DNA of 64,000 nucleotides from Flavilitoribacter nigricans DSM 23189 = NBRC 102662 (GCF_002646595.1 NZ_PDUD01000029.1:157735-221734); one strand, 5' to 3'. Numbered from the stretch's first letter, positions 15,687 through 25,719 are shown. The notes: generated from the sequence alone by a model not told the origin. Program-made: numbers and translations.

Positions 15687-18226
15687 ATTTCCGGTAAACT
15701 CGGACTTTTTACAAAGCCATACTGGTTTTGGGTTAAACTAAAGAACTGATCGATCACTAAATTGGAGGCTTCGGTTAGCAACCCCGTTACCTGATTCAAA
15801 AACTGAAATAACTTTTCACGCGCCTGGCTTTCCTCATTGACTTCCGTCAGTTCCTCCAGATCGCAAAGACGGACCATTGTGAGCGCTTCCAGTAGCTTTT
15901 TCTCGGCCGGGCTCAGATTCTGATTAACCTTATTGAGCGGCAGTTCGCGGAGATTCCGGGCGATCTGGTCGATCTGGAATACTACCGAACGCGGATTATC
16001 TTCTTCGGTGAGCAATAACTCCAGCACACCGTCGATCTTCAGGGTGGAACGGTACCGGTAGCGGTAGGTCAGCAGACTTTCGTTGCACATCAGCAACATT
16101 TCCAGCAAATTCTTCTCCTCTTCTTCTTCGTTCTTTTCAACGAGGATCGACTGCAGGATCGAACAGGTGCGAATGGCCGATTCGATAAACCGACCGATAT
16201 TCAGCAGATGCCAGCTGGACTCCCGCGTCATGTTGTCAATATTCAGACCATTAAAGGCCATCAGGCGGACGATCAGACTATCGAGATGATCGAATATCTG
16301 CTGAATACTGGGATTTCCCCGACTCAGCGCGCCCCAGGCTTCCGATATGCTTTCCATGATCCGCCAGGTATCCAGGCTCAGACGGTCCCGCACGGCGTAA
16401 CCGTTATCCAGGAAAGACTGCAGAGAATGTGCAATGGTACCTACCCGCCGGGGATCCGTTGCCAGCGAAATGAGTTCCTGTTCCGGATACTGCAATTTAC
16501 TGGTGCCCTCTTCGGTAAAGCCCGGATCGGTGCCCGTCACGACGGTGATGGATTTGAGCAGCGTGACCAGGGTTCGGTCCTTATGGAACTGTAGTTCTTC
16601 TTCCGTTTCGTTCAGGCGCCGGAGTACGATCCGCATCAGGCGCACGTTGATCACTACCCGCTCCAGGTATCTTCCCAGCCAAAACAGGCGTTCGCCGGTC
16701 CGACTGGGCAGTACGTTGGTCAGCCGGTTGAAATTTGCCGTTTTTCTCGCCCGGTTTTCCGGACCGGGCCCCTTCTGTTTCCCAACTACCCAGGTATCCT
16801 TGCTGATCCCTCCTTTTCGGTTGGAAAGCAGAAAAACGCCCTTAGTCGTTATACTTCGGGAAAGTCCCCCCGGCATCACCTGGTAAGATTCGGTGTCCAT
16901 ATTGGATACCACAAAGCTCCGGAATACCGTGTTCCTGGCTTCCAGTGCACCGTTCACCAGTGCCGGCGAAGTGGAAAAATCAACTACCTCCTGGCCAACG
17001 TACAAATGGGGATGGGCCTTGATGCGAGCCCGCCATTCAGCGATCTGGCCTGCGGTCAGGTTTCCACCGTATACCGCCTGGTGCTCCTGTGAGCGGTAGA
17101 TGTGTTTAACGATCAGATTCGGCAGGTTCTCCAGCACGTATTCCAACTCGGGAGACTGCCCGCACCACCAGGTTGCCACGGAGGGCAGCTTCAGTTCCTG
17201 ATCGAGCAACTCCCGGGAAAGAGCCGGTAAGAAGGCCATCAATCCCGGGTTTTCCAGGATCCGGCATCCGATCGGGTTCACCACGATCACTTTTTTCTGC
17301 CGAACGGCTTCCATCAGACCGACTACCCCAAAGGTAGAATCGCCCCGAAAGGTGAGCGGGTCACTATCGATATCTACCACTTTTCGCAGAATGACGTCTA
17401 CCTTCTCCAGGCCGTTGAGGGTTTTCATCCATACGTAGCCGTCACTAACCGTCAGGTCTTCGCCGAAGGCCATGGTGAATCCTAAAACGGAAGACAGGTA
17501 GGCGTGCTCAAAATAAGAGTTGCTGCTGGCTCCCGGAGACAGCAGGACGATCCGCGGATTATCCTTATTGTGCAATGGCAAATTAGCCAGTGTATTCTTT
17601 AAGGTCTGGTAGTAGGAAAACAGCTTTCGCACGTGGTTTTCCCGTAGGAGATGGGGAAAGACCCGGGTCATGGCCGCCCGGTTTTCCAGGACGTAGCCCG
17701 CACCGGAGGGCGCATCCGTCAGGTCGCGCAATACCCACATCTTCCCGTTGGGACCCCGCGCGAGATCCGCAGAATACTGGATAAGCTGATGTTTGCCCGG
17801 CATCCGGATCTTATCCGCCTGCCGCAAAAAACCTTTATGGTTATAGATAAGTTCGAAGGGAATACTACCGCTCCGGATCAGTTTACGGGGACCGTAGAGG
17901 TCCTCCAGGATCAGATTCAGCAGCTCGGCCCGCTGGCTCAATCCGGCTTCGATATTCTCCCAATCCCTTTTGGAGAACACCATCGGCACGGCATCCAGCG
18001 ACCAGGGGCGGTTGCCCTCCGGATCGGCGTAGATATTATAGGTTACTCCATTCTCCCGCAATTGACGCTCTACTTCCCGTTGTTTCTGGATGATCTCTTC
18101 CAGACTCATCTTTTCGTAAGCCCGTACAAGTTTGCGCCAATGAGATCCAACCTGGCCGTCTGAAGTGATCAGTTCGTCAAAGTAGGTAGCGTGCTTTTGG
18201 TAATATTCGGATAAGGTCGTTATCAT
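15683..18226 (-). CDS. Circularly permuted ATP-grasp (COG2308) fused to alpha-E (COG2307)
   Basis: This 847-aa fusion has an ATP-grasp type 2 domain at residues ~1-480: YNIYADPEGNRPW early, then VLRDLTDAPSGAGYVLENR, VLLSPGASSNSYFEHAYLS and NPIGCRILENPGLMAFLP. An all-helical alpha-E domain follows at ~500-840 (ERLFWLGRYLERV, SWHLLNIGRFIESAIRT). Such ATP-grasp proteins are predicted carboxylate-amine ligases, and alpha-E is an obligate but uncharacterised partner. Separate and fused forms both occur; the forward genes at 22420 and 23955 are the split version. It is coupled to the following transglutaminase and lies 111 bp behind the DUF2126 gene. Confidence 0.88.
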   Translation of the reverse strand: MITTLSEYYQKHATYFDELITSDGQVGSHWRKLVRAYEKMSLEEIIQKQREVERQLRENGVTYNIYADPEGNRPWSLDAVPMVFSKRDWENIEAGLSQRAELLNLILEDLYGPRKLIRSGSIPFELIYNHKGFLRQADKIRMPGKHQLIQYSADLARGPNGKMWVLRDLTDAPSGAGYVLENRAAMTRVFPHLLRENHVRKLFSYYQTLKNTLANLPLHNKDNPRIVLLSPGASSNSYFEHAYLSSVLGFTMAFGEDLTVSDGYVWMKTLNGLEKVDVILRKVVDIDSDPLTFRGDSTFGVVGLMEAVRQKKVIVVNPIGCRILENPGLMAFLPALSRELLDQELKLPSVATWWCGQSPELEYVLENLPNLIVKHIYRSQEHQAVYGGNLTAGQIAEWRARIKAHPHLYVGQEVVDFSTSPALVNGALEARNTVFRSFVVSNMDTESYQVMPGGLSRSITTKGVFLLSNRKGGISKDTWVVGKQKGPGPENRARKTANFNRLTNVLPSRTGERLFWLGRYLERVVINVRLMRIVLRRLNETEEELQFHKDRTLVTLLKSITVVTGTDPGFTEEGTSKLQYPEQELISLATDPRRVGTIAHSLQSFLDNGYAVRDRLSLDTWRIMESISEAWGALSRGNPSIQQIFDHLDSLIVRLMAFNGLNIDNMTRESSWHLLNIGRFIESAIRTCSILQSILVEKNEEEEEKNLLEMLLMCNESLLTYRYRYRSTLKIDGVLELLLTEEDNPRSVVFQIDQIARNLRELPLNKVNQNLSPAEKKLLEALTMVRLCDLEELTEVNEESQAREKLFQFLNQVTGLLTEASNLVIDQFFSLTQNQYGFVKSPSLPEI

Positions 18227-18337
18227 ATATTTGTTGGCATAAATCCGCCTTATAAACCAGCAAGATACTGCTATTCCTGGTTTTTCATAACACCGAATCT
18301 GAGATTCTGGGTTCGCACACGGCCCGTTTTTTTACAC

Positions 18338-21300
18338 TTAACTTTTTCTATATCTACGTAAATCCATGGTAAACGGGTACTCGGGATTCACCAGCTCTCC
18401 CGTAGCCTCATAAACCGGCAGGATGGTCATTTGGGTGACAAACCTACCGATCTGGTTGGTGCCCACCACCGTTGGCGTGATCTCATTCACCGAATGGCCG
18501 AAGTCAAAGAATCGGGATATCCGGCGCGATTCCGCCTCGTAACTGTTGACGGGGAAGGTATCGTAATTCCGTCCTCCCGGATGCGCAACGTGGTACTTAC
18601 AGGCCGCAACCGACTTGCCGGTCCAGGTATCAAAAACATCAAATACCAGCGGGGTATCGATGCCGATGGTCGGGTGCAGCGCCGAAGGAGGCTGCCAGGC
18701 CCGGTAGCGGATACCGGCAACGTATTCACCGTGGGTTCCGGTATTCTTCAGTGGAATGCGAAAGCCGTTGCACAGCAGATGGTAACGGGAATCCGTAAGG
18801 CCGCTGATCTTGACCTGTACCCGCTCCAGGGACGAATCCACAAAACGGGCCGTACCCGAACTGGACATCTCCTCTCCCAGTACATGCCAGGGCTCGATCG
18901 CCGTGTGTAGTTCCAGGTGAATATTCCCTTCCCGCAGTTCCCCGAGGAAAGGGAAACGGAAACTGAAGAATGGATCAAACCAGCTGATATCGAATTCGTA
19001 ACCGCCTTCGCGCAGATCGCGAACGACTTCCTTAAGATCCTGGTAGCAATAGTGAGGCAGTAGGAAGCGATCGTGCAGGGCGGTCCCCCAGCGCACCAGC
19101 TTGTGCTTATACGGTTTCTTCCAGAACAGCATGACCAGAGAGCGGATCAGCAGAAACTGCACCATACTCATCCGGTAATGCGGCGGCATGTCGAAACCGC
19201 GGAATTCCAGAATACCCAGGCGTCCGCTGCTGGAATCCGGAGAATAGAGCTTATCAATACAAAATTCCGCGCGGTGGGTATTACCGGTAATATCCACCAG
19301 CAGATTGCGGAAGATACGATCCACCAGCCAGTAGGGCACTTTATCTTCTTCCAGGTCTTCCGGTATCTGCTGGAAAGCCAGTTCCAGTTCGTACAACATC
19401 TCATCCCGGCCTTCGTCTACCCTCGGGGCCTGACTGGTCGGTCCGATGAACTGCGTTGAGAACAGATAAGACAGTACCGGATGGTGCTGCCAGTAAGTGA
19501 TCAGGCTGCGCAGCAGATCGGGCCGGCGCAGCATGGGGCTGTCCGCCGGGGTCCGTCCTCCGAGCGTGATGTGGTTACCGCCACCGGTGCCGGTATGCCG
19601 ACCATCCAGGTTGAATTTTTCGGACGACAGGCGCGATTCCCGGGCCTTATCGAATAGGATCTCGAAATTCCGGGTAAGGTCCGCCCAGTTCTCCGCCGGA
19701 TGGATATTAACTTCGATCACTCCGGGGTCCGGTGTGACCATCATTTTTTCAATGCGTGAATCGGAAGGAGGATCGTAGCCCTCGATCAATACCGGAATGT
19801 CCAGTACTTTCGCCGTATTTTCTACGGCTTCCGTGAGCGCCAGATAGTGTTCGATGCGGCTCAGCGGCGGAAAGAATACGAACATTTTGCCTTCCCGGAC
19901 TTCCACCACGATAGCCGTTTTGAAGGTCAGTTCGGTATCGGGTACGGATACGTCAGCCCGCGCCGTTTCCACCAGTTGACCCGTATTAGGCAGGGCCTCC
20001 ACTTCCGCGAACAGGCTCCTTTCGGGCAGATTATCCAGCACTTCCGGATCCGATTCTTTGATCGCATCCAGTGGGAGTCGCAGTCCGACCGGGGAATTTC
20101 CCGGTACCAGAAACATCTGCTTCCGGCGGAAACCCCAATTGCAGGATTGCCAGCTCTCGGTCCCGGCCTCCCAGCGCAGGGGCAGCACCTGCCCTACGGG
20201 CTGATCCAGTCCCTGGGACAGGAGTTCGGCCAGTTTCTGGCGCTCCAGCGGGGATTTCAGATCCAGTTCGTGCGGATCCACCTGTACCGGCACTTTGCTT
20301 TCTTCCCAGATAAAGTAAAAGGGATCTTCGAAAGCCGGCCGGATAAAGCGATGGGGCAGGCCCAGTTCGTTAGACAACTGCTGAATAAACCGTCCGGCAT
20401 CCTCATTGGTCAGGCCGTAATCCTTGGAGAGGTCCGCCAGCAAATGGTCTTCCCGCCAGATGGGTTGCCCGTCCTTACGCCAGTAGCAGGCCAGTTTCCA
20501 GCGGGGCAGCGGTTCTCCCGGATACCATTTCCCCTGACCGTACTGCATCAGGGAACCGGTACCAAATTCTTCTTTTAATTTATGGAACAGCACATTGGCC
20601 AGTGCTCTTTTGTGCTGACCGTCGGCGGCCGAATTCCATTCCGGAGCTTCGGTATTATCGACCGCAACGAAGGTGGGTTCGCCCCCCATCGTAAGTCGGA
20701 GATCCGACTCCTGCATTTCGCGGTCCACCTGCTCCCCAACGGCCATGATCTGCTGCCATTGGTCCTCGGTATAGGGTTTGGTCACCCGCGGCCGCTCTTC
20801 GATGCGGGTCACCTTATTTTCAAACTTGAACTCCGTTTTACAGGATTCGGCAAATCCGCTGATCGGCGCTGCACTCTGCGGATCCGGCGTACAGGCCAGC
20901 GGGATGTGCCCTTCACCGGCGAAGAGGCCGGAGGTGGGATCCAGTCCGACCCAGCCCGCACCGGGCAGATATACTTCCGTCCAGGCGTGCAGGTCCGTAA
21001 AGTCCTCTTCCGGACCGGAAGGACCATCGAGGGATTTCTGGTCTGCAGTCAGCTGCACCAGATAACCGGAAGCAAAACGGGAGGCCAGTCCCAGATGGCG
21101 GAATATCTGCGCCAGCAACCAGGCCGAATCCCGGCAGGAGCCCGAAGACAGATTCAGGGTCTCTTCGCAGGATTGCACGCCCGGCTCCATCCGGATCCGG
21201 TAGTTGATGTCCTGGTTAAGCATCTGGTTCATGGCGACCATCAGGTCCACGGTGGTCATGTCCGGTTTGATGCGTTCCCGGGCCCTGGTGAGCCAATCCT

Positions 21301-21682
21301 GCAGGAGCGGGCCCGCTTCCTTGATCTCGAGATAAGGCGCGAGCTGCTTCAGCACGAGATCTTCGTATTTAAAGGGAAAGTGTTCCGCGTAGTCTTCAAT
21401 GAAAAAATCGAACGGATTGATCACTACCATATCGGCGATCACTTCCACGTCAACCACAAAGCGGTCTACCTTTTCCGGAAAGACCACCCGGGCCAGATAA
21501 TTCCCGAAGGGATCCTGTTGCCAGTTGAGAAAGTGGTTCTTGGGTTCGATATTCAGGGAATAAGCTTTGATCGGTGTTCGCGAGTGCGGGGCCGGTCGCA
21601 GGCGGATAACCTGCGGTGACAGTTCGATCGGACGCTCGTAATGATAACTTGTAAAATGGCGAATGGCTACCTTTATGGACAT
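18338..21682 (-). CDS. Transglutaminase-DUF2126 protein
   Basis: This 1,114-aa cytoplasmic protein has a transglutaminase-like domain at residues ~1-260 with a complete triad: C183 (SGSCRDSAW), H232 (LHAWTEV) and D248 (GLDPTSG). The large C-terminal DUF2126 region follows from ~300 to the end and includes LTMGGEPTFVAVD, GTGGGNHITLGG and LEFRGFDMPPHYRM. The length matches the family. The C-terminal part may be a glutamine-synthetase-like amidoligase; the GGNH motif fits, but the catalytic assignment is prediction. It is the first gene of a three-gene reverse operon with the ATP-grasp/alpha-E fusion and a second transglutaminase. Confidence 0.88.
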   Translation of the reverse strand: MSIKVAIRHFTSYHYERPIELSPQVIRLRPAPHSRTPIKAYSLNIEPKNHFLNWQQDPFGNYLARVVFPEKVDRFVVDVEVIADMVVINPFDFFIEDYAEHFPFKYEDLVLKQLAPYLEIKEAGPLLQDWLTRARERIKPDMTTVDLMVAMNQMLNQDINYRIRMEPGVQSCEETLNLSSGSCRDSAWLLAQIFRHLGLASRFASGYLVQLTADQKSLDGPSGPEEDFTDLHAWTEVYLPGAGWVGLDPTSGLFAGEGHIPLACTPDPQSAAPISGFAESCKTEFKFENKVTRIEERPRVTKPYTEDQWQQIMAVGEQVDREMQESDLRLTMGGEPTFVAVDNTEAPEWNSAADGQHKRALANVLFHKLKEEFGTGSLMQYGQGKWYPGEPLPRWKLACYWRKDGQPIWREDHLLADLSKDYGLTNEDAGRFIQQLSNELGLPHRFIRPAFEDPFYFIWEESKVPVQVDPHELDLKSPLERQKLAELLSQGLDQPVGQVLPLRWEAGTESWQSCNWGFRRKQMFLVPGNSPVGLRLPLDAIKESDPEVLDNLPERSLFAEVEALPNTGQLVETARADVSVPDTELTFKTAIVVEVREGKMFVFFPPLSRIEHYLALTEAVENTAKVLDIPVLIEGYDPPSDSRIEKMMVTPDPGVIEVNIHPAENWADLTRNFEILFDKARESRLSSEKFNLDGRHTGTGGGNHITLGGRTPADSPMLRRPDLLRSLITYWQHHPVLSYLFSTQFIGPTSQAPRVDEGRDEMLYELELAFQQIPEDLEEDKVPYWLVDRIFRNLLVDITGNTHRAEFCIDKLYSPDSSSGRLGILEFRGFDMPPHYRMSMVQFLLIRSLVMLFWKKPYKHKLVRWGTALHDRFLLPHYCYQDLKEVVRDLREGGYEFDISWFDPFFSFRFPFLGELREGNIHLELHTAIEPWHVLGEEMSSSGTARFVDSSLERVQVKISGLTDSRYHLLCNGFRIPLKNTGTHGEYVAGIRYRAWQPPSALHPTIGIDTPLVFDVFDTWTGKSVAACKYHVAHPGGRNYDTFPVNSYEAESRRISRFFDFGHSVNEITPTVVGTNQIGRFVTQMTILPVYEATGELVNPEYPFTMDLRRYRKS

Positions 21683-22419
21683 AAATTCTTTTAGTTGCTA
21701 AATGGTTAAAAGCGATGGTCTCTGCACCGGTCAACACGGTAGGATATGGTACTATTATGTTCCGGAATTTTCTGAAACTTCACCAAAGCGCAAATGCGGC
21801 GTGCCGACCTACAGCCGGTTATGCACCGCAAAGCGAAATAGATCGCTACGCAGCTCTGTCTATTTTCTTTCCTTCGGTCCGAAAATAGAACGGTGCGCGG
21901 TGCCTGACTACCGGTGCTTATACCGTAAGTTGTTAAAAGTAAGAAAAAACCCTTATTAGACCTATACTTCCCGCTATTGGAAAAAAGACAGCCGATCCGG
22001 AGAAAAAAGTGCGGGCTGGGTACTTGGTCGTTTTTTTAACAAATCAGGTTTTAATCAAAATAAAATTCCTGTATTAAAAGATCACCCCATTTTTTATAAG
22101 GTATCCCAAACTGATAAAAAAATGACCAAAATATTATTGCGCACAAAATTTGAAAAAGCTTGTTATAATAATTATATTCAAAACTTGTCTTTTTAAAAAC
22201 ACACGCTGCGCTGTCGGGCAGAGCGGATTCAAGGTGAAGTGACTAAGACCCTTAGTGATAAACCAGGTCGTTTTTGTCAGCGAAGATCACCGGTAATGCG
22301 CCCTTTTTCCATAATTTGCCCTTTTCATGGCGATTTGCGTGAGGGATACGCGTTTTCCGAAAACCCGTTAAACTATAGCTGTGCAGTACTAGAGCAAAAT
22401 AATAAACATTCTGCACTAT
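21683..22419. other. 737-bp divergent intergenic region between the two ATP-grasp clusters
   Basis: No convincing gene is seen. The middle (about 21940-22200) is strongly AT rich and should hold the promoters of both divergent operons, but no clear TAnnTTTG plus TTTG pair could be fixed. A small dyad CTATTTTC-N13-GAAAATAG lies at about 21868-21896 within a GC-richer patch. An 85-codon open frame at 21702-21959 lacks family features and is probably spurious. Confidence 0.5.
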
Positions 22420-23853
22420 ATGGATCTAAATTCTTTTAGCAACTATGAAGTAGGAGCTTTTTACGACGAAATGTTCAGCTCTGACCGCAGGGTCCGTGAC
22501 TGGTATAAAGACTTTTGCCAGGAGATCGAGAACATGTCCCGCGATGAACTCCAGTCCAAACAACACGCCGCCGAACGCTCCCTGCACTCCATGGGCATTA
22601 CCTTTAACGTCTATTCCGAAGGAGAGGGCGTAGAGCGGATCATGCCGATCGACATCATTCCCCGCATCATCATGCGCCAGGAATGGGATGAAGTGGCCCG
22701 CGGCCTGGTTCAGCGCGTGGAGGCCCTCAATCTATTTATTGACGATATTTACCACGATCAAAAAATACTGAAGGACGGTATCATTCCCGAATCCGTCATC
22801 ACTTCCAGCAAAGGTTTCCTCAAACAATGTATGGGCGTCAATCCGCCGAAGGGCATCTGGTGTCATATCACCGGTACGGACCTGATCCGGGATGACAACG
22901 GTGATTTTCTGGTACTGGAGGACAACCTGCGTTGCCCTTCCGGCGTATCCTACGTGTTGGAAAACCGGGAGATCCTGAAAAAGGCCTTCCCCAACATCTT
23001 CGAAAAGATCGGCGTGCAACACGTGTCCGATTATCCGACCCGTCTGCTGGAAATGCTCCAGTTTATCTGTGACAAACCCGATCCGCAGGTGGTCGTTCTG
23101 ACCCCCGGGATCTACAACTCGGCTTACTTCGAGCACTCCTATCTGGCCCAGCAAATGGGGGTCAGCCTGGTGGAAAGCTCCGATCTGGTAGTTCGCGACG
23201 GGACCGTTCAGATGCGAACGACCAAAGGCTACGAACTGGTGGATGTGATCTACCGCCGGATTGACGATACCTTCATGGATCCCAAAGCTTTCAATCCCGA
23301 GTCACTGATCGGTGTGCCCGGCATTTTTGATGTATTCAAAAATAATAAGGTCGCCATTGCCAATGCTCCCGGTACCGGAGTAGCCGACGACAAAGTGGTG
23401 TACGCTTACGTGCCGCGGATCATCAAATACTATCTGGATCAGGATCCGGCCATTCCCAATGTGCGCACCTATCTCTGCGGGGAAGATGCCGATCGCAAGT
23501 ATGTGCTGGAAAACATCGAAGAGCTGGTTGTAAAGGAAGCCAACGAAGCCGGTGGATACGGCATGCTGATCGGTCCGAAATCCACGAAAGAGGAGTGCGA
23601 AGAATTCCGTAAACGCATCAAGAACAACCCGCGCAACTACATCGCCCAACCGACCATTTCCCTTTCCCGGGTACCGACCCTGGTGGGAGAAGGTTTTGAA
23701 GGCCGGCACGTGGATCTGCGCCCCTACATCCTGTACGGAGACGGCGTCAAGGTGATCCCTGGTGGTCTCACCCGCGTTGCCCTCCGGAAAGGCTCCCTTG
23801 TGGTCAATTCGTCCCAGGGAGGCGGTAGTAAAGATACGTGGGTACTTTATTGA
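22420..23853 (+). CDS. Circularly permuted ATP-grasp type 2 protein (COG2308)
   Basis: This stand-alone 477-aa version of the ATP-grasp half of the 15683-18226 fusion is probably an ATP-dependent peptide or amide ligase. Visible family landmarks are NVYSEGEGVERIMPIDIIPRI, KGIWCHITGTDLIRDD, FLVLEDNLRCPSGVSYV, VVLTPGIYNSAYFEHSYLA and the C-terminal IPGGLTRVALRKGSLVVNS. The gene opens a forward operon; the matching alpha-E gene follows after a 101-bp spacer. Sequence differences from the fused copy are large, so this is an old paralogue rather than a recent duplicate. Confidence 0.9.
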   Translation: MDLNSFSNYEVGAFYDEMFSSDRRVRDWYKDFCQEIENMSRDELQSKQHAAERSLHSMGITFNVYSEGEGVERIMPIDIIPRIIMRQEWDEVARGLVQRVEALNLFIDDIYHDQKILKDGIIPESVITSSKGFLKQCMGVNPPKGIWCHITGTDLIRDDNGDFLVLEDNLRCPSGVSYVLENREILKKAFPNIFEKIGVQHVSDYPTRLLEMLQFICDKPDPQVVVLTPGIYNSAYFEHSYLAQQMGVSLVESSDLVVRDGTVQMRTTKGYELVDVIYRRIDDTFMDPKAFNPESLIGVPGIFDVFKNNKVAIANAPGTGVADDKVVYAYVPRIIKYYLDQDPAIPNVRTYLCGEDADRKYVLENIEELVVKEANEAGGYGMLIGPKSTKEECEEFRKRIKNNPRNYIAQPTISLSRVPTLVGEGFEGRHVDLRPYILYGDGVKVIPGGLTRVALRKGSLVVNSSQGGGSKDTWVLY

Positions 23854-23924
23854 TGCCGGGAAAAAGGGGTACCGTATAGAGCTACCGCTTATCCCAATTT
23901 CACTGCACTGTAAGATCGCAAGGT

Positions 23925-23956
23925 CACAACATTCTAACAACACAACATCACAACAT
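23925..23956 (-). repeat. Low-complexity CACAACAT repeat spacer before alpha-E gene
   Basis: CACAACAT occurs three times, at 23925-23932, 23941-23948 and 23949-23956, with CTAACAACA between. The last copy contains the first bases of the alpha-E start codon. The reverse strand reads as GTTGTG/ATGTTG words, like three other intra-operon spacers in this window. Confidence 0.6.
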
Positions 23957-24932
23957 GCTAAGTAGAGTCGCCAATTCCATCTACTGGATGAACAGATATA
24001 TCGAACGTGCCGAAAATCACGCCCGTTTCATCGGAGTAACCTTTAACCTGATCCTGGATATGCCCAAGCACGAAAAGGCCCAGTGGGAGCCGATGCTTTA
24101 CGCTTCCGGTGATTACGACACTTTCAAAAGTTTTTATCCCCAATCCAACCGCAGCAATATCCTGCGGTTCATGAGTTTCGACGAACGCAATCCCAACGCA
24201 ATTCTTTCCTGTGTGCACAAAGCCCGGGAGAACGCCCGGAGTATCCGGGAGATCATTTCCAAAGAGATGTGGGAACACATCAATCAGTTTTACCACAGCT
24301 GTAAAGAGGCTTCGCGCCGGGAAAAATGGAAGATCGACGACTGGCAGGATTTTTTCAATCAGGTGAAAATGGACAGTCAGTTGTACTACGGGATCGTCGA
24401 TTCCACCTTTACGCGTAACGAAGGATACCAGTTCAGCCGCCTGGGAAGATACCTGGAGCGGGCGGATAAAACCTCCCGTTTTGTAGACGTCAAATACTTC
24501 ATCCTGCTTCCGGACGTACACGAAGTAGGGAGTAACCTGGACGTACTGCAGTGGTCGGCCGTACTCAAATCGGTCAGTGCATTCAATATGTACCGCCAGG
24601 CCTATCTGACCATCAACCCGGCCCAGATCGTTGAGTACCTCATGTTGGATCGCTATTTCCCCCGCTCGCTATTCTATTGCCTCAAGGAAGTGGAAGAAGC
24701 CATCATCCAGATCACCGGCCACCAGAACAAACAACATCCGGCCGTGCGCATCATCGGCAAGCTCCGTTCGGAAATGGAATACAACGATATCAATGATATC
24801 TTCAAGATCGGATTGCACGAATCACTCGACATTTTCCAGCAAAAGCTCAATAAGGTCGGCAACGTGATCCACGAGAGCTATTTTGCGCTCAAACCGGAAC
24901 CAGAAACGGAGGAGCAGGAAATGGAACAATGA
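23955..24932 (+). CDS. Alpha-E domain protein (COG2307)
   Basis: This 325-aa all-helical protein pairs with the ATP-grasp protein just upstream. The opening MLSRVANSIYWMNRYIERAENHARF is the family hallmark, repeated in degenerate form near residue 155 (FSRLGRYLERADKTSRF). Function is unproven; it co-occurs with COG2308 ligases and transglutaminase-like proteins and is probably a structural partner or substrate carrier. The acidic Glu-rich tail (PEPETEEQEMEQ) may be disordered. No transglutaminase follows on this strand, so this pair may share the enzymes of the divergent operon. Confidence 0.9.
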   Translation: MLSRVANSIYWMNRYIERAENHARFIGVTFNLILDMPKHEKAQWEPMLYASGDYDTFKSFYPQSNRSNILRFMSFDERNPNAILSCVHKARENARSIREIISKEMWEHINQFYHSCKEASRREKWKIDDWQDFFNQVKMDSQLYYGIVDSTFTRNEGYQFSRLGRYLERADKTSRFVDVKYFILLPDVHEVGSNLDVLQWSAVLKSVSAFNMYRQAYLTINPAQIVEYLMLDRYFPRSLFYCLKEVEEAIIQITGHQNKQHPAVRIIGKLRSEMEYNDINDIFKIGLHESLDIFQQKLNKVGNVIHESYFALKPEPETEEQEMEQ

Positions 24933-25039
24933 ATTATTCCCGGTAAACGGTGATAATGAGGGGGTTACTAGGATGATTGAAGGAAAAAACTTATATTTAA
25001 AGGGTCTTTCAAGCTACGTCATTCTCAAAACCCATAGAT

Positions 25040-25696
25040 ATGAAGCATTTTCTTTACATCAGTCTTTTTCTACTGGCTTTTGGATTTACAGCCTGTGAAA
25101 AAGAAACCTACGACTACGCATCCGCTCCGTCGCTCACTCCCGAGGAACGATTTGACCGGATGGAAAAACCGCTGATCCTCTATCAGTTTGCGCAACGCCA
25201 GCTCGAAAGCGGCCAGGAAAGCGGCTGGTTGATCGATCGGGAAGGTTGGGTAAGAACTTACCATAAAGCCTATACTCCCGGCAGCGTACCCTCCTCCGAT
25301 CAGGCTGTTCTCGCTCAGTTGGAACTGGAATACCTCTACGGCGAGGCATCGGAAGGCATTTTTCAGATCGAAAAGGCGGAACTGGCAGAGTATCTCCTAC
25401 AATCCGTAGGACTCAACCAAAATCAGCTTAGCGACCGGACTACCCAGGAAGGCGCTCCTTTATCTCAGGCATTTTTTGCCTACGCTCAGAAAACCACCCA
25501 CGTTTCCGCCGGACAAAGCGGCGGCGGTGGTTGCAACAACGGAGGCAATGATTATATACAGGTCACTCAGATCTACCGCTCGGTAGTCGACCTGCAAGGA
25601 CCGGAAAGTCGTTATAATACTTCGGCCAAAGGTCAGGCCATTCATACATGGCTATTAGCTATCCAGGAAGAATTAAACAGCAAATTGGATCAGTAA
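25040..25696 (+). CDS. Unknown lipoprotein with Gly-Cys-Asn patch
   Basis: This 218-aa protein starts with a clear lipoprotein signal (MKHFLYISLFLLAFGFTAC), so the mature protein begins at Cys19. The rest is helical and charged, with a short GQSGGGGCNNGGND patch near residue 157 that contains the only other cysteine. I do not recognise a family. It is a single gene between the alpha-E gene (107-bp gap) and a strong terminator, facing the reverse-strand lipoprotein cluster. Confidence 0.65.
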   Translation: MKHFLYISLFLLAFGFTACEKETYDYASAPSLTPEERFDRMEKPLILYQFAQRQLESGQESGWLIDREGWVRTYHKAYTPGSVPSSDQAVLAQLELEYLYGEASEGIFQIEKAELAEYLLQSVGLNQNQLSDRTTQEGAPLSQAFFAYAQKTTHVSAGQSGGGGCNNGGNDYIQVTQIYRSVVDLQGPESRYNTSAKGQAIHTWLLAIQEELNSKLDQ

Positions 25697-25719
25697 TTAA
25701 TGATCCTCACTTCACATGC

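Noticed and set aside
269..18243. A 14-mer TTTGTTGGCATAAA at 269-282 and again at 18230-18243
   Set aside because: Several exact 14-mer matches are expected by chance in 64 kb, and the copies face opposite ways relative to their genes.
18295..18307. 13-bp palindrome GAATCT-G-AGATTC between the DUF2126 and ATP-grasp fusion genes
   Set aside because: The loop is too small for a terminator and the site is single; no support for function.
21702..21959. 85-codon open frame in the divergent region
   Set aside because: No signal, domain or coding character; the translation is Arg/Tyr rich as expected from random sequence.
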